From NCBI RefSeq assembly GCF_022788695.1, contig NZ_CP085160.1, forward strand, positions 62,001 through 126,000: a stretch of DNA of 64,000 nucleotides, in the 5' to 3' direction. The notes beneath the pieces were generated by a model that made no database searches, was not told where the DNA came from, and worked only from the letters and a program-made list of their open reading frames with translations. Position numbers and translations under genes: made by a program. Source of the DNA: Pseudosulfitobacter sp. DSM 107133. GTDB lineage: Bacteria > Pseudomonadota > Alphaproteobacteria > Rhodobacterales > Rhodobacteraceae. The stretch's first letter is position 1. The number at the start of each line of letters is the position of its first letter. Below, in pieces: positions 52,588 to 61,197 of the stretch.

Positions 52588-52674
52588 AAGGCGGATGCCG
52601 TTTTCACATCCTTCAGACTCGTTCTCCCGGTAGGAGCGCAGGTCAGGCAGCACTGCGAAAAAAGGTTAGGCTGA

Positions 52675-53784
52675 ATGGACCAGATAATCGAAGCATTCAC
52701 GACCGGGGCGGGCATGCTCTGGAAGGCGCTCTGGGCGCTGATCTTCGGCTATATCATCTCCGCAGGCATCCAGATCTTCGTGACACGGGATCAGATGGCG
52801 CGTGTTCTGGGTGATCGTGGTGCCAGGAAGGCAGGCATTGCCGGGTTCTTTGGTTTCGTGTCGTCGTCCTGTTCCTTCGCGGCGCTTGCCGCGTCGCGTT
52901 CGATCCTCGTGAAAGGAGCGCATCCGGTCAATTCCATCGCCTTCCTGATTTCATCGACGAATCTGGTGATCGAGCTTGGAATCGTCCTTCTGGTCCTGCT
53001 GGGCTGGAAATTCATGGTGGCGAATTTCATGCTTGGCATCCTGATGACGATCTACGCCTATGCCCTCACCCTGATATGGTTTCCAAGGTCGCTTGTCCAA
53101 AGAGCAAAAGAGCATGCGGAGAAGGCCCAGTCCGACGAAGGTATGGACACGGACCGGACCATGAAGGGATCGTTCCGCGACAAGCTGCTGTCCCGCGAAG
53201 GATGGAATCGGATCGCCCGCGCTTTCTTCATGGAATGGCAGATGGTTTGGAAGGAGATCCTGTTCGGCTTCACGGTCGCGGGTTTCATTTCCGTCTTTGT
53301 GCCGCAGAGCTTCTGGAACGCGATCTTCCTGGTCGCAGATGGCGGTGCGCAGGACGCGCCGGGCTTCCTGATCGTTCTCGAAAACGCGCTGGTGGCACCG
53401 GTTGTGGCCTTCTTCACCTTCATCGGGTCGATGGGCAATGTCCCCCTGGCCGCGATGCTCTGGTCGCGTGATGCGTCGTTCGGCGGCGTGATCGCCTTTC
53501 TCGGAGCCGATCTAGTTGCTGCCACGGTGATCTGGGTGCACGCAAAGTATTATGGCTGGCAGTATGCGCTCTATCTTTCAGGCTTGCTGCACCTGTGCAT
53601 GGTCGCTGCGGGAATTACGGTGCATTACCTGTTCGCTCTCGTAGGGATGATCCCGACCGAGCGGCCTTCGCTTCAGGAGATGGTCCGGTTCAGCATCGAC
53701 TACACGTTCTTCCTCAACCTGATATTTCTCGTCATCGGGGCAATACTGATCTGGCTTCACCTCAGAAATGCCAAGGAGAATTAA
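52675..53784 (+). CDS. ArsP/DUF318-type permease
   Basis: A 369-residue inner-membrane protein with eight to ten segments of the permease family PF03773. Conserved SSSCSFAALAASRSIL in the first repeat and IGSMGNVPLAAMLW in the second form the family's paired motifs. Members export organic arsenicals or gold/other metals; the substrate here is unknown. The stop overlaps the convergent CcdA gene by four bases. Confidence 0.85.
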   Translation: MDQIIEAFTTGAGMLWKALWALIFGYIISAGIQIFVTRDQMARVLGDRGARKAGIAGFFGFVSSSCSFAALAASRSILVKGAHPVNSIAFLISSTNLVIELGIVLLVLLGWKFMVANFMLGILMTIYAYALTLIWFPRSLVQRAKEHAEKAQSDEGMDTDRTMKGSFRDKLLSREGWNRIARAFFMEWQMVWKEILFGFTVAGFISVFVPQSFWNAIFLVADGGAQDAPGFLIVLENALVAPVVAFFTFIGSMGNVPLAAMLWSRDASFGGVIAFLGADLVAATVIWVHAKYYGWQYALYLSGLLHLCMVAAGITVHYLFALVGMIPTERPSLQEMVRFSIDYTFFLNLIFLVIGAILIWLHLRNAKEN

Positions 53785-54521
53785 CCGATTGAGGCCAGGA
53801 ATGGGAAGGTTCCCAAGAGCCAGTAGGCAAACCGGGACAATTGGCCGGTCATGATGGCAACGCCCATGATGATCATGGCGACGCCTGCGCCTTTGTAGAG
53901 CCAGCGACCTGCCTTGCCGATCTGTCTGACCCGCGCGGCGATGGCGTCGGTGAACAGCGCGGCCAGCAGAAACGGCACGCCCAACCCTGCGGAATAGATC
54001 GACAGCAGCCAGATGCCGTCCGACATGCCGCCGGAGGTCGAACTGAGTGTCAGGATCGCGCCAAGGATTGGTCCGATGCAGGGGGTCCAACCAAAGGCGA
54101 AGGCCAAGCCCAGTACGTAGGCTCCAAGCGGGCGACCCCCCGGAACGTCGAGTGTGAAGCGGGTGTCACGCGAGAACGCCTCCAGACGGAAGACACCCAG
54201 CATGACCAGTCCGAACAGGATGATGATCGCCCCGCCCAGATAGTTGAGTTCAGTGCGCCAGGTCAGAAGCAGCGACCCGAGCGCGCTGGCCCCGGCCCCT
54301 AACGCGACAAAGACCGTGGAAAATCCCAGAACGAAGCAGGCGCTCAGCCCAAGTGCCCCGGCGCGTGCCCGCAGGCCGACCGATCGCGTCGTGCGCAAAT
54401 CCGGCTGGCCCGCAATATAGGAGACATAGCCCGGCACCAGCGGTAGGACGCAGGGCGACAGGAACGAAATGGCCCCCGCCAGAAAGGCCGCCAAGATGCC
54501 GATGCCGGAAATATCCATCAT
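53781..54521 (-). CDS. ccdA: CcdA-type thiol transmembrane transporter
   Basis: Carries reducing power from the cytoplasm to periplasmic thioredoxins. The 246-residue protein has six segments and the two reactive Cys motifs, SFLSPCVLPLVPGY and GWTPCIGPILGAIL. It would reduce the TlpA- and CcmG-like proteins encoded upstream in the same operon. The start overlaps the stop of the preceding membrane protein by four bases. Confidence 0.93.
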   Translation of the reverse strand: MMDISGIGILAAFLAGAISFLSPCVLPLVPGYVSYIAGQPDLRTTRSVGLRARAGALGLSACFVLGFSTVFVALGAGASALGSLLLTWRTELNYLGGAIIILFGLVMLGVFRLEAFSRDTRFTLDVPGGRPLGAYVLGLAFAFGWTPCIGPILGAILTLSSTSGGMSDGIWLLSIYSAGLGVPFLLAALFTDAIAARVRQIGKAGRWLYKGAGVAMIIMGVAIMTGQLSRFAYWLLGTFPFLASIG

Positions 54522-55009
54522 GCTTTATGCTCGGCGCTGAAAGGTCGCGCCGCCCACCAGAACGCGACCAACGGGATCACGATCCATTGCAGTACCGGCG
54601 ACAACCCTGCATCAAGAATCGGAATGATCGGCATCAGGTCCGAATAGGCCCATGCCGCGCGGATCACGATGTTGAGCCATTCACTGAACAGCGTATATCC
54701 CAGACCGAACAATACTGTCAGGACGGTCACCAAACGTCGTGTCGGAGCCACGAAGGGCCAGCCACGGCCGGTCAGCATCAAGGCGAGCATCAGCGCGCTC
54801 ATGGCAATCAGGATGTCACCACCTGTGCAATGAACCGCGGCGAAAACGATCTCACCCCAGGTGCCCTCGCTCCAGATCGTGTAGAGCGGCATGTGGGCGA
54901 ACTCCCAGATCAGATTAGCCGGGATGATCACCGAAAAATACCGACGGAGTGCCATCAGGGAAATTCCATCCGTCGAAGACGGCATGACGCCAATCGCGAT
55001 ATCGCTCAT
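54518..55009 (-). CDS. Integral membrane protein, unknown function
   Basis: A 163-residue protein with four predicted segments. It begins MSDIAIGVMPSST; conserved-looking features are NLIWEFAHMPLYTIW, HCTGGDILIAM (His/Cys) and YTLFSEWLN. AATG overlap with the Sco gene upstream and with ccdA downstream points to co-translation. Found beside Sco and CcdA in several metal clusters as I recall; role unknown. Confidence 0.7.
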   Translation of the reverse strand: MSDIAIGVMPSSTDGISLMALRRYFSVIIPANLIWEFAHMPLYTIWSEGTWGEIVFAAVHCTGGDILIAMSALMLALMLTGRGWPFVAPTRRLVTVLTVLFGLGYTLFSEWLNIVIRAAWAYSDLMPIIPILDAGLSPVLQWIVIPLVAFWWAARPFSAEHKA

Positions 55010-55710
55010 TGAAACGCCCCCGTCAGCCGATCCCACCAACCGCGTTCGCGACGTCGGTGCTGGGCATTGTTGATCAACTCGCTGACATAGAGGATCAGGT
55101 TCACATTCTTGAAGTCCATGCCATGGAACTTTGCGGCGAACCGTCCCCCGATATCCACGACATGGGTCACTGCACCGTGCATCATCATGTCGCTGTCGTC
55201 CGCTATCGTGAACTCCAGCCCATAGTCCCGCGCCAGAAGGCGTGTCACGTCGTCAGCCTGATCAGGCCGTTTGGTCAGAATGACCCAGTTGGTCGGATCG
55301 AACCCATGCCGGTCCCCGTACCCGCGCAGAACGTCAGGCGTGTCATTCACGGGATCGGTTGTGATCGAGATGAATCGCACCAGATCGCTCATCGGCCCGT
55401 CGTTGATCGAAGCCTGGACCGCCGCAATCTTTTCCGCATGGAGAGGGCAGATATCCTGGCAGTTGGCGTAGATGAAATGCAGGATGACGACCCTTTCGCT
55501 GAAATCCGCCAAGCGCACAGGATTGCCCTCCGCATCCTGCAACTCAAAATCCGGGGCCTGTGCTGCGTCGATGGCCTGGAAGTATGGCTCCATCTCGAAC
55601 ATCCGCGCATCCAGATTTTCACCCGGATGATCGGCGGAGGCCGGAAAGGAGATCGTGGCCGCAAATGTCGCCAAGGCGGCGCGCCGGGTCAGATAGATAA
55701 TCAACTGCAT
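55006..55710 (-). CDS. SCO1/SenC-family copper protein (3 of 3)
   Basis: A 234-residue exported thioredoxin-fold protein. The motif CQDIC in HFIYANCQDICPLHAEKI replaces the usual CPxxC, and the distal His is in HGAVTHVVDIGG. A Met-His cluster (DDSDMMMHG) precedes it. ATG 55710 overlaps the stop of the upstream small protein (TGATG). The longer frame is discarded. Confidence 0.88.
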   Translation of the reverse strand: MQLIIYLTRRAALATFAATISFPASADHPGENLDARMFEMEPYFQAIDAAQAPDFELQDAEGNPVRLADFSERVVILHFIYANCQDICPLHAEKIAAVQASINDGPMSDLVRFISITTDPVNDTPDVLRGYGDRHGFDPTNWVILTKRPDQADDVTRLLARDYGLEFTIADDSDMMMHGAVTHVVDIGGRFAAKFHGMDFKNVNLILYVSELINNAQHRRRERGWWDRLTGAFQ

Positions 55711-56000
55711 CACCTTTCGGATTGATCGGGCTTGCCACCACCCGCATCGTTGCATTTCCCGCCGGACCCGCCCTTCATGCACAGACCAAGCCCGCACATC
55801 GCGGCACAGGGTGCCAGCGAGACCAAAACAGGCGCGAGACCGATCGCGGTGAGCCATCCCCAGTTCAGGGCCATGCCGCCGCCCATCACGGTTGCCGCAC
55901 CGACGAACAGCAATCGTCTGCGCGTCAACCACCGGGGCCGGTTGCCGGCGTTTTTGATGCCGACGTCGCCCGCATCGTTGGAAGATGATATGTCGGTCAT
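55710..56000 (-). CDS. Small Cys-rich membrane protein
   Basis: A 96-residue protein with two hydrophobic segments (FVGAATVMGGGMAL and GLAPVLVSLAPCAAMCGLGLC) and four Cys (PCAAMCGLGLC, KCND), a possible metal site at the membrane surface. It overlaps the Sco gene by one base. Family not recognised. Confidence 0.65.
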   Translation of the reverse strand: MTDISSSNDAGDVGIKNAGNRPRWLTRRRLLFVGAATVMGGGMALNWGWLTAIGLAPVLVSLAPCAAMCGLGLCMKGGSGGKCNDAGGGKPDQSER

Positions 56001-56082
56001 CCGGAAAATCCTTCAGAAGTTTGAGGGCCGGTCATTCTGATAACTGGGCGGTCAAGGGCGGGTGGTATTCTTTCGAAGGTAC

Positions 56083-56595
56083 TCATTGAATGAACCCCTG
56101 CAAAAAGGACACCATCTCGGGCTCGTCCCATTCGGCAGGGCCGACCAGCCGTCCCAGCTCCTGCCCCTGCGCGTCGATCAGGATCGTTGTCGGCAGGCCG
56201 ACGGTGCGCAGCGCGGTCATCGACAACATGGTCTTGTCGACATACATCTTGAGATTGGTGACACCGATCTCGTCGTAGAACCGCCGCACGACGGGCGATC
56301 CGGCCCGGTCGATGGACAGGGCGACCACTTCGAACCGGTCGCCGCCAAGTTCCGCCTGAAGCGCATCCAGCGTCGGCATTTCCTCTCGGCATGGCACGCA
56401 CCAGGTTGCCCAAACATTCACGAGGATCAGCTTGCCACGAAAATCCTCCATGTCCCCACGGCTGCCGTCCTCGGTCTCGTAGCGCACATTGATCACCGGC
56501 TGCGGCGTGTCGTGCAGTGCGAAGCCTTGCGGCCCGGCAAGCGCAGAGCCAACTGACAATGCCCAGACGAGCAGGGCTGTTTTGAGATATTTCAT
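56083..56595 (-). CDS. TlpA-like periplasmic thiol:disulfide protein
   Basis: A 170-residue exported thioredoxin-fold protein with signal peptide (LLVWALSVGSALA) and active site CVPC in NVWATWCVPCREEMP. The GLPTTILIDAQG loop holds the cis-Pro. Reduced by CcdA, it could keep Cys of Sco, DUF411 or cytochrome c ready for metal or heme. It overlaps the next upstream gene by four bases. Confidence 0.92.
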   Translation of the reverse strand: MKYLKTALLVWALSVGSALAGPQGFALHDTPQPVINVRYETEDGSRGDMEDFRGKLILVNVWATWCVPCREEMPTLDALQAELGGDRFEVVALSIDRAGSPVVRRFYDEIGVTNLKMYVDKTMLSMTALRTVGLPTTILIDAQGQELGRLVGPAEWDEPEMVSFLQGFIQ

Positions 56596-57188
56596 GGCGT
56601 TGGCTCCTTGAAAGATTGGTTTTTCAGATCCCGGACGATCGGCAACAGGGTTTCGCGCAAGATTGCCCGAGTAATCGGTCCGACATGGCGGTAGGCGATG
56701 GTGCCGTCAGACGTGATGACATAGGTTTCGGGCACGCCGTAAACGCCCCATTCGATGCCAGCACGTCCGTCGATGTCGGCCCCGATGCGCGCGTAGGGAT
56801 CGCCCAATTCGTCGAGCCAGGCGCGCGCCTGTTCGGGCGGATCCTTGTAGTTGATCCCGTAGAGCGGCACTTCACCTGTGGCGCTCAATTCCAGGAACAG
56901 CGGGTGTTCTGCACGGCAGGGCACACACCACGACGCAAAGACGTTCACCAGCGAGACATGGCCGATCAGGTCCTGCGTCGAAAGACCTTCCTCGCGGCCG
57001 AGCACCGGAGCAAGCGCAAACTCCGGCACAGGTTTGTCGAGAAGCGCCGATGGCAAGTCGTCGCCGCCCCTGAAAAGCCCCCAGCCGAACAATACCATGA
57101 GGGCAAAAGCTATTAGCGGCACCAGCGCAAACCCGGAGATCCTGCGCCGCGGTACGGGGTCGATTTTGCTGACGACCTGTTGCGTCAT
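56592..57188 (-). CDS. CcmG/DsbE-like thioredoxin
   Basis: A 198-residue membrane-anchored thioredoxin of the DsbE/CcmG type. Anchor at about 20-40; active site CVPC in NVFASWCVPCRAEHPLF; the acidic-helix and YGVPETYVI segment (GVPET) are typical of CcmG. It would reduce the heme-binding Cys of apocytochrome c, here that of the cytochrome encoded just upstream. Confidence 0.92.
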   Translation of the reverse strand: MTQQVVSKIDPVPRRRISGFALVPLIAFALMVLFGWGLFRGGDDLPSALLDKPVPEFALAPVLGREEGLSTQDLIGHVSLVNVFASWCVPCRAEHPLFLELSATGEVPLYGINYKDPPEQARAWLDELGDPYARIGADIDGRAGIEWGVYGVPETYVITSDGTIAYRHVGPITRAILRETLLPIVRDLKNQSFKEPTP

Positions 57189-57610
57189 GGCTGCACCTGC
57201 TCATCCGCAAGGGTACGGCTTTCCTGCGAAGCGCGGATCCGATCGGGCCATGTGCTCTTGATGTAATCGAAGATCGCCGTGATCTCTTCATCCGTCAGCA
57301 ACTCCTTGAAACCGGGCATGTCGCTTTCATAACCATTCCCGACGATCGCCGCCGTTCCGCGCTTCACGATGTCCAAAAGCACGCGGTCCGTATGGTGCCA
57401 GGTATGGCCCGAGGCGTCATGCGGCGGGGCAGGCAACCGGCCGTTCGGCAATCTGGAGCGCCAATCGGGCTGCCCCTCAAGGTTTGCGCCATGGCAACTG
57501 GCGCAATTCTCCTGATAAAGGCGTTCGCCCGCGAGCGAGTCATCCTGCGCCGAAACGGGCAAGACCGTTGCAGCCAGCAAGAGCGCGGCGAGCCTAATGG
57601 TGTTTTTCAT
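57185..57610 (-). CDS. Soluble c-type cytochrome
   Basis: A 141-residue exported cytochrome with signal peptide (LAALLLAATVLPVSAQ) and heme site CASCH in YQENCASCHGANLEG; the axial Met is in SDMPGFKELLTDEEI. The ATG at 57610 has no strong ribosome site of its own and lies inside the end of the preceding small gene, so it is translationally coupled. Overlaps the CcmG-like gene by four bases. Confidence 0.9.
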   Translation of the reverse strand: MKNTIRLAALLLAATVLPVSAQDDSLAGERLYQENCASCHGANLEGQPDWRSRLPNGRLPAPPHDASGHTWHHTDRVLLDIVKRGTAAIVGNGYESDMPGFKELLTDEEITAIFDYIKSTWPDRIRASQESRTLADEQVQP

Positions 57611-57752
57611 GTCGCTTGTGCCTTCTTCTCGCGATCCACATACAAAGGATGAAGAGTGCCACGAGCGATGCCACGACAAGCAGGACGCAAATCGCCCAGA
57701 GGAATCCCATCGACAACAAACTGTCGCCACTGTTGGCGCCCTCATTCCGCAT
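57594..57752 (-). CDS. Tiny single-pass membrane protein (52 aa)
   Basis: A 52-residue frame from ATG 57752 to TAG 57594-57596, found by direct reading of the minus strand. It has one strong hydrophobic helix (MGFLWAICVLLVVASLVALF) followed by a basic tail (WIARRRHKRHEKHH) rich in His. It overlaps the cytochrome start by 17 bases. Function unknown. Confidence 0.6.
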   Translation of the reverse strand: MRNEGANSGDSLLSMGFLWAICVLLVVASLVALFILCMWIARRRHKRHEKHH

Positions 57753-57764
57753 CCCGGCGCATTT

Positions 57765-57908
57765 CTATTTTCCGCTGTCCGAGCGGATGTATTTGACCAA
57801 GGCGATTGCCGCGAGCACCAGCACCGCCACGATCAGCAACCAAACCAGTCCCATCGCGATCATCATGCCGCCACCCATCATTCCACCATCCATCATCATG
57901 CACTTCAT
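57765..57908 (-). CDS. Tiny Met-rich membrane protein (47 aa)
   Basis: A 47-residue frame from ATG 57908 to TAG 57765-57767, reading MKCMMMDGGMMGGGMMIAM and then one membrane helix (LVWLLIVAVLVLAAIALV). The nine Met, one Cys and flanking Gly suggest copper binding at the membrane. AAGGG lies 11-15 bases ahead of the ATG. Small Met-rich membrane proteins of this kind accompany multicopper oxidases; function unknown. Confidence 0.65.
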   Translation of the reverse strand: MKCMMMDGGMMGGGMMIAMGLVWLLIVAVLVLAAIALVKYIRSDSGK

Positions 57909-57965
57909 CCTTTGTTTTCCCTTGAAACCGGTCAGGCACGGGATCGCACCAGACCGCGCAATTGA

Positions 57966-58421
57966 TCATTCGACCGCATAGACGGTCGTGTTCACACCTT
58001 TTTCGACGGTGTAAATCTTGAACGGTTCCTGCTTCGCGCCCCCCATACCCGGCGATCCCAACGGCATGCCGGGAAGTGTCAGACCGGCAATGTCCGGGCG
58101 CTCATCAAGCAACTTGTTGACGACATCGATTGGCACATGACCGCTGACGACGTAGTCACCCAGAAAGGTCGTATGGCAGCCGTGGAAATCGTCCGGGATA
58201 CCTGCATCACGGCTGATCTGAGCCAGATCATGGGTCGGCTTTACCTCGACCGTGAAGCCATTCTCGCGGAGGTAGTCCGCATAGCTCTCGCAGCATCCGC
58301 ATTGCGGGTTCTTGTAGAGCGTGGCCTCTTGCGCTGCGGCAGGCGCGGCATTCAGGCTCATTGCAAGGACAGCGGCAGCACCTGCGGTGCCAAGACTGGC
58401 AAGTCCAATTAGTTTCTTCAT
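57966..58421 (-). CDS. DUF411 metal-binding protein (2 of 2)
   Basis: A 151-residue exported protein: signal peptide (LNAAPAAAQ), metal motif PQCGCCESYADYL, GCHTTFLGDYVVSGHVP, and PGMPLGSPGMGG. It is a paralog of the DUF411 protein at 24831. It lies downstream of the multicopper oxidase on the same strand. Confidence 0.92.
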   Translation of the reverse strand: MKKLIGLASLGTAGAAAVLAMSLNAAPAAAQEATLYKNPQCGCCESYADYLRENGFTVEVKPTHDLAQISRDAGIPDDFHGCHTTFLGDYVVSGHVPIDVVNKLLDERPDIAGLTLPGMPLGSPGMGGAKQEPFKIYTVEKGVNTTVYAVE

Positions 58422-58461
58422 CGGTTCTTTCCTTTCGTGGTGATTGTTGCGTGAGATTGTT

Positions 58462-59901
58462 TCAGGTTTTGGTCGTGCCAGGATCGACACGTATGATGCC
58501 CATCATGCCGGCCGCCTGATGTTCCAGGATGTGACAATGGAACATCCAGTCTCCCGGATTGTCCGCCACGAAGGCGATCTCGACCCGTTCCTCCGGTGCC
58601 ATCAGGACGGTGTCCTGCCATTCGCGATGCCGTGTCGGTTGCCCGTTCCGTGCGATCACACGGAACGAATGTCCATGAAGATGCATCGGGTGATGCCACG
58701 CGGTGCGATTGTCCATCTGCAGCACATGCGACGTGCCCTGCGGCAGGACCAGCAATGGATCCATCATGTGCCCTGTTGCTGCTTTGCCGTTGATGAACCA
58801 CATGTTGCCTTCGCGCATCTGCTTCATCATGGACCCCATGCCGCCGCCCATCATCATCTGCCCCATCATGCCGCCGTTGAAGACGATCTGATGCCGCGCA
58901 GCCGACGCCATATCCGGTTCGGCCAGCGGGTTGGGCGGCAGGACCATCGACCAATCCGGCACACTGTCCCGCAGCCTGTCAGGCCCGTAAGCGAGATCGA
59001 CCAGACGGTATTCGAGGCCTTCGTAAAAGGCATCGGTGACGGTGAGGGCGTCGCCAGGCTTGCCGGTCATGTCGATCACCAGATCGACACGCATGGCCGG
59101 GCCGACCACCACGACGTCACTGTCTGGTGCATGAGGTGCCACGGGTTGACCGTCCAGAGCGACCACGACCGGCGCAAGCCCCCCGAAATCCAGCCCGAAT
59201 ATCCGGGCATTGGCTGCGTTGACCAACCTCAGGCGGATGCGTTCTCCGGATCGCACGGCGATGCGGTCCGGTATCTGGCCGTTGATGGTCACGGAATTGC
59301 CGATACGCCCGCCGTGCGCGGCGTCGTGCCGACTTCCGAAATCTGTCGCAATCTGTCCGTCGCCGGTCATCCGCCAGTCATCGAGCATCCAGGTCAGATC
59401 GCGATCTACGCGGATCGGGTTTGCTTCCTCGACGATCAGCAGCCCGTAAAGCCCGCGTCCGACCTGTTCGGAACTGCGTTGGTGCGGGTGATACCAGAAC
59501 GTGCCAGCATCCAGTGCATCGAATTCATAGAGAAAATCGCAACCGACCGGGATCGGGTCCTGTGTTAGGAACGGCACACCATCCATCGCATTGGGTGTGC
59601 GAATGCCATGCCAGTGGACCGTCGTCCCCTCATTTAGCCCATTCCGGGCCAGAACCCGAATTCGGTCTCCCTGCCGCACCCGGATCTCGGGGCCGGGGAG
59701 GGATCCATTGTAGCTCCAGACGTCGGTAGAGCCGTAGGGTGCCGGTCGCAGGGCGGCTTGTCCGGCCGCAGCGCGTAGCAAGAATGGGTCCTCTGTCGGA
59801 CCTGCCATCGCTACTCGAGCCGGTGACAGAGCGGATATGGCCGTGAAAGCGGCACCGGTGCGCAGCACGTGCCGTCGTGAAATCAGTCTGTTGAGGGTCA
59901 T
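58462..59901 (-). CDS. Multicopper oxidase
   Basis: A 479-residue periplasmic oxidase with twin-Arg signal (ISRRHVLRTGAAFTA). Copper sites: HWHG at 96-99, HPHQRSSEQ near 138, HHPMHLHGH and HCHILEHQAAGMM near the C-terminus (T1 His-Cys-His with Met). A Met-rich insert (GMMGQMMMGGGMGSMMKQM) suggests cuprous oxidase activity as in CueO. ATG 59901 is chosen; the frame extends 10 codons further. Confidence 0.93.
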   Translation of the reverse strand: MTLNRLISRRHVLRTGAAFTAISALSPARVAMAGPTEDPFLLRAAAGQAALRPAPYGSTDVWSYNGSLPGPEIRVRQGDRIRVLARNGLNEGTTVHWHGIRTPNAMDGVPFLTQDPIPVGCDFLYEFDALDAGTFWYHPHQRSSEQVGRGLYGLLIVEEANPIRVDRDLTWMLDDWRMTGDGQIATDFGSRHDAAHGGRIGNSVTINGQIPDRIAVRSGERIRLRLVNAANARIFGLDFGGLAPVVVALDGQPVAPHAPDSDVVVVGPAMRVDLVIDMTGKPGDALTVTDAFYEGLEYRLVDLAYGPDRLRDSVPDWSMVLPPNPLAEPDMASAARHQIVFNGGMMGQMMMGGGMGSMMKQMREGNMWFINGKAATGHMMDPLLVLPQGTSHVLQMDNRTAWHHPMHLHGHSFRVIARNGQPTRHREWQDTVLMAPEERVEIAFVADNPGDWMFHCHILEHQAAGMMGIIRVDPGTTKT

Positions 59902-59991
59902 CACTTCTGCCTTGATCTGAAAGGGTCGCACTCAGCCAGCTTCGGCCAAGGCAACGGTCAGGCCCCGCAACAAGCGAGGCCGTTATCAGGT

Positions 59992-60345
59992 TCAGTCAGG
60001 CAGCTTGGGAGGAAATGGATCAAGGGAGGGAACCGCGCCAATCGGGATCACAGGTCCCGCGACCGGGATGACAACTCCGGCGGCCATCTCAAGCGTCATC
60101 GCTGACGTACGAACTACAATACCGGCCGTACTTCCCGCGCCACAAGGGACTGTACACCCACCCTCGCAGGATATCCCGTCAGCAAATCCGATCGGATCGC
60201 ATCCGCCGCAATGGTCGTCCGCGCTTTCGGCGCCCACCATCTGAGCCATTGCTGCCTCAGCCGCATTCGCTGCCGATACATCCGGCGCAACCACGGCACC
60301 GAAGCTCAATGCAAGAATCAAAATGAGGCGGAAAACGCAGATCAT
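59992..60345 (-). CDS. Cys-rich exported protein under a CueR-type promoter
   Basis: A 117-residue protein with a signal peptide (LILILALSFGAVVAPDVSA) and a compact Cys-rich middle (DHCGGCDPIGFADG, CEGGCTVPCG), probably a metal-binding site. The C-terminal part is Val/Ile/Pro-rich. The CueR-like promoter at 60352-60382 would place the transcript start close to this ATG, so a leaderless message is possible. It precedes the multicopper oxidase. Confidence 0.7.
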   Translation of the reverse strand: MICVFRLILILALSFGAVVAPDVSAANAAEAAMAQMVGAESADDHCGGCDPIGFADGISCEGGCTVPCGAGSTAGIVVRTSAMTLEMAAGVVIPVAGPVIPIGAVPSLDPFPPKLPD

Positions 60346-60351
60346 ACGATC

Positions 60352-60382
60352 CTTATGCAAGCTTCCAGTAGGGGGAGGTCAA
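60352..60382 (-). promoter_or_regulatory. CueR-type promoter of the multicopper-oxidase operon
   Basis: Minus strand: TTGACC, 19-base spacer, CATAAG, with TCCCCCTACTGGAAG in the spacer. The -35 equals those at 31352, 47761 and 47819; the dyad is less perfect. It likely drives transcription from 60345 down through 53781. Confidence 0.65.
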
Positions 60383-60514
60383 GAAGTATCCCGTAACATA
60401 GGCGTGACATTGCCACGCGGGTACTGACTGATTGGCCAACGGATGCCCGAGGTTGGTATCAGGGGAAAATCTGAGGCGAGACTGCGGACTTATCCAAGGT
60501 CTTTTTCGGAGCCA

Positions 60515-60550
60515 GGCAGCCACCCGCATCTTTTCATGCGGGTGGCTGCC
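60515..60550. terminator. Strong 15-bp hairpin
   Basis: GGCAGCCACCCGCAT (60515-60529) pairs perfectly with ATGCGGGTGGCTGCC (60536-60550) around a six-base loop. It lies just after the stop of the minus-strand gene at 60557 and is the likely terminator of the HupE operon, although no T-run follows. Confidence 0.7.
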
Positions 60551-60556
60551 CTTGTG

Positions 60557-61180
60557 TCAACTTGCGTCTTTGAATTCGGTGTATTCGCCGCGCACCTGGA
60601 CAGTCACGGTTGCGGGCTGGCTGTCCCGATTCCGCCAGAACCATCCGTGTTCGCCGTCAAATGCCGCAATGATCTCGCCCTCGTCGCCGGTCGAACCGCG
60701 GCCCTTTTCATAGGTCACCGACTGACCGCCGCCGTGGCCGTGCATGTCGAAATTCACCCGACCGCCATCGACCAGCATTCGGTATTCCACTGTCTGGCCC
60801 TCTTCCATGACCAGCTTCCACTCGGCGCTGTCCCCGGGTGCCAGCGTAAAGGTGGTTTCGTCGCGCCAGACTTCGGCCTCCTGTGCATGTGCCGTGCCGA
60901 CAAAGAGTCCAAAGATATCGTTCATGAGGCTCGACTGCTCTTCGGCTTCGATCTCCAACAGCCTGTCGGCTTCGGCCTCCTCCGCAAGCTGGGCTTTGAT
61001 CTCACCCATCTCGCTCAGCCCGAGAACCCCGCCGATCCCGGTCGGGTCGATGTTGTATTCGGCAGGCAGCACGACGGTCACAAGGATCGCAACGGCGCTG
61101 GCCGCCGCAATGGCAGTGGAACGGATAAGCTGCGAGGAGCTGGGAAGCTCATCAAGGCTCGGTTTTTTAGCGTTAAACAT
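60557..61180 (-). CDS. Membrane-anchored periplasmic protein paired with HupE
   Basis: A 207-residue protein with one membrane segment at about 22-42 (TAIAAASAVAILVTVVL), a Glu/Ala-rich coiled coil (about 55-85), a second hydrophobic stretch (FGLFVGTAHA) and a C-terminal beta domain with FDMHGHGGGQSVTYEKG and HGWFWRNRD, His-rich and possibly metal-binding. Proteins like it are annotated as transmembrane anchor proteins next to HupE/UreJ genes, as here (17 bases downstream). Confidence 0.75.
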   Translation of the reverse strand: MFNAKKPSLDELPSSSQLIRSTAIAAASAVAILVTVVLPAEYNIDPTGIGGVLGLSEMGEIKAQLAEEAEADRLLEIEAEEQSSLMNDIFGLFVGTAHAQEAEVWRDETTFTLAPGDSAEWKLVMEEGQTVEYRMLVDGGRVNFDMHGHGGGQSVTYEKGRGSTGDEGEIIAAFDGEHGWFWRNRDSQPATVTVQVRGEYTEFKDAS

Positions 61181-61197
61181 TTTGGTCTCCTAAATTC

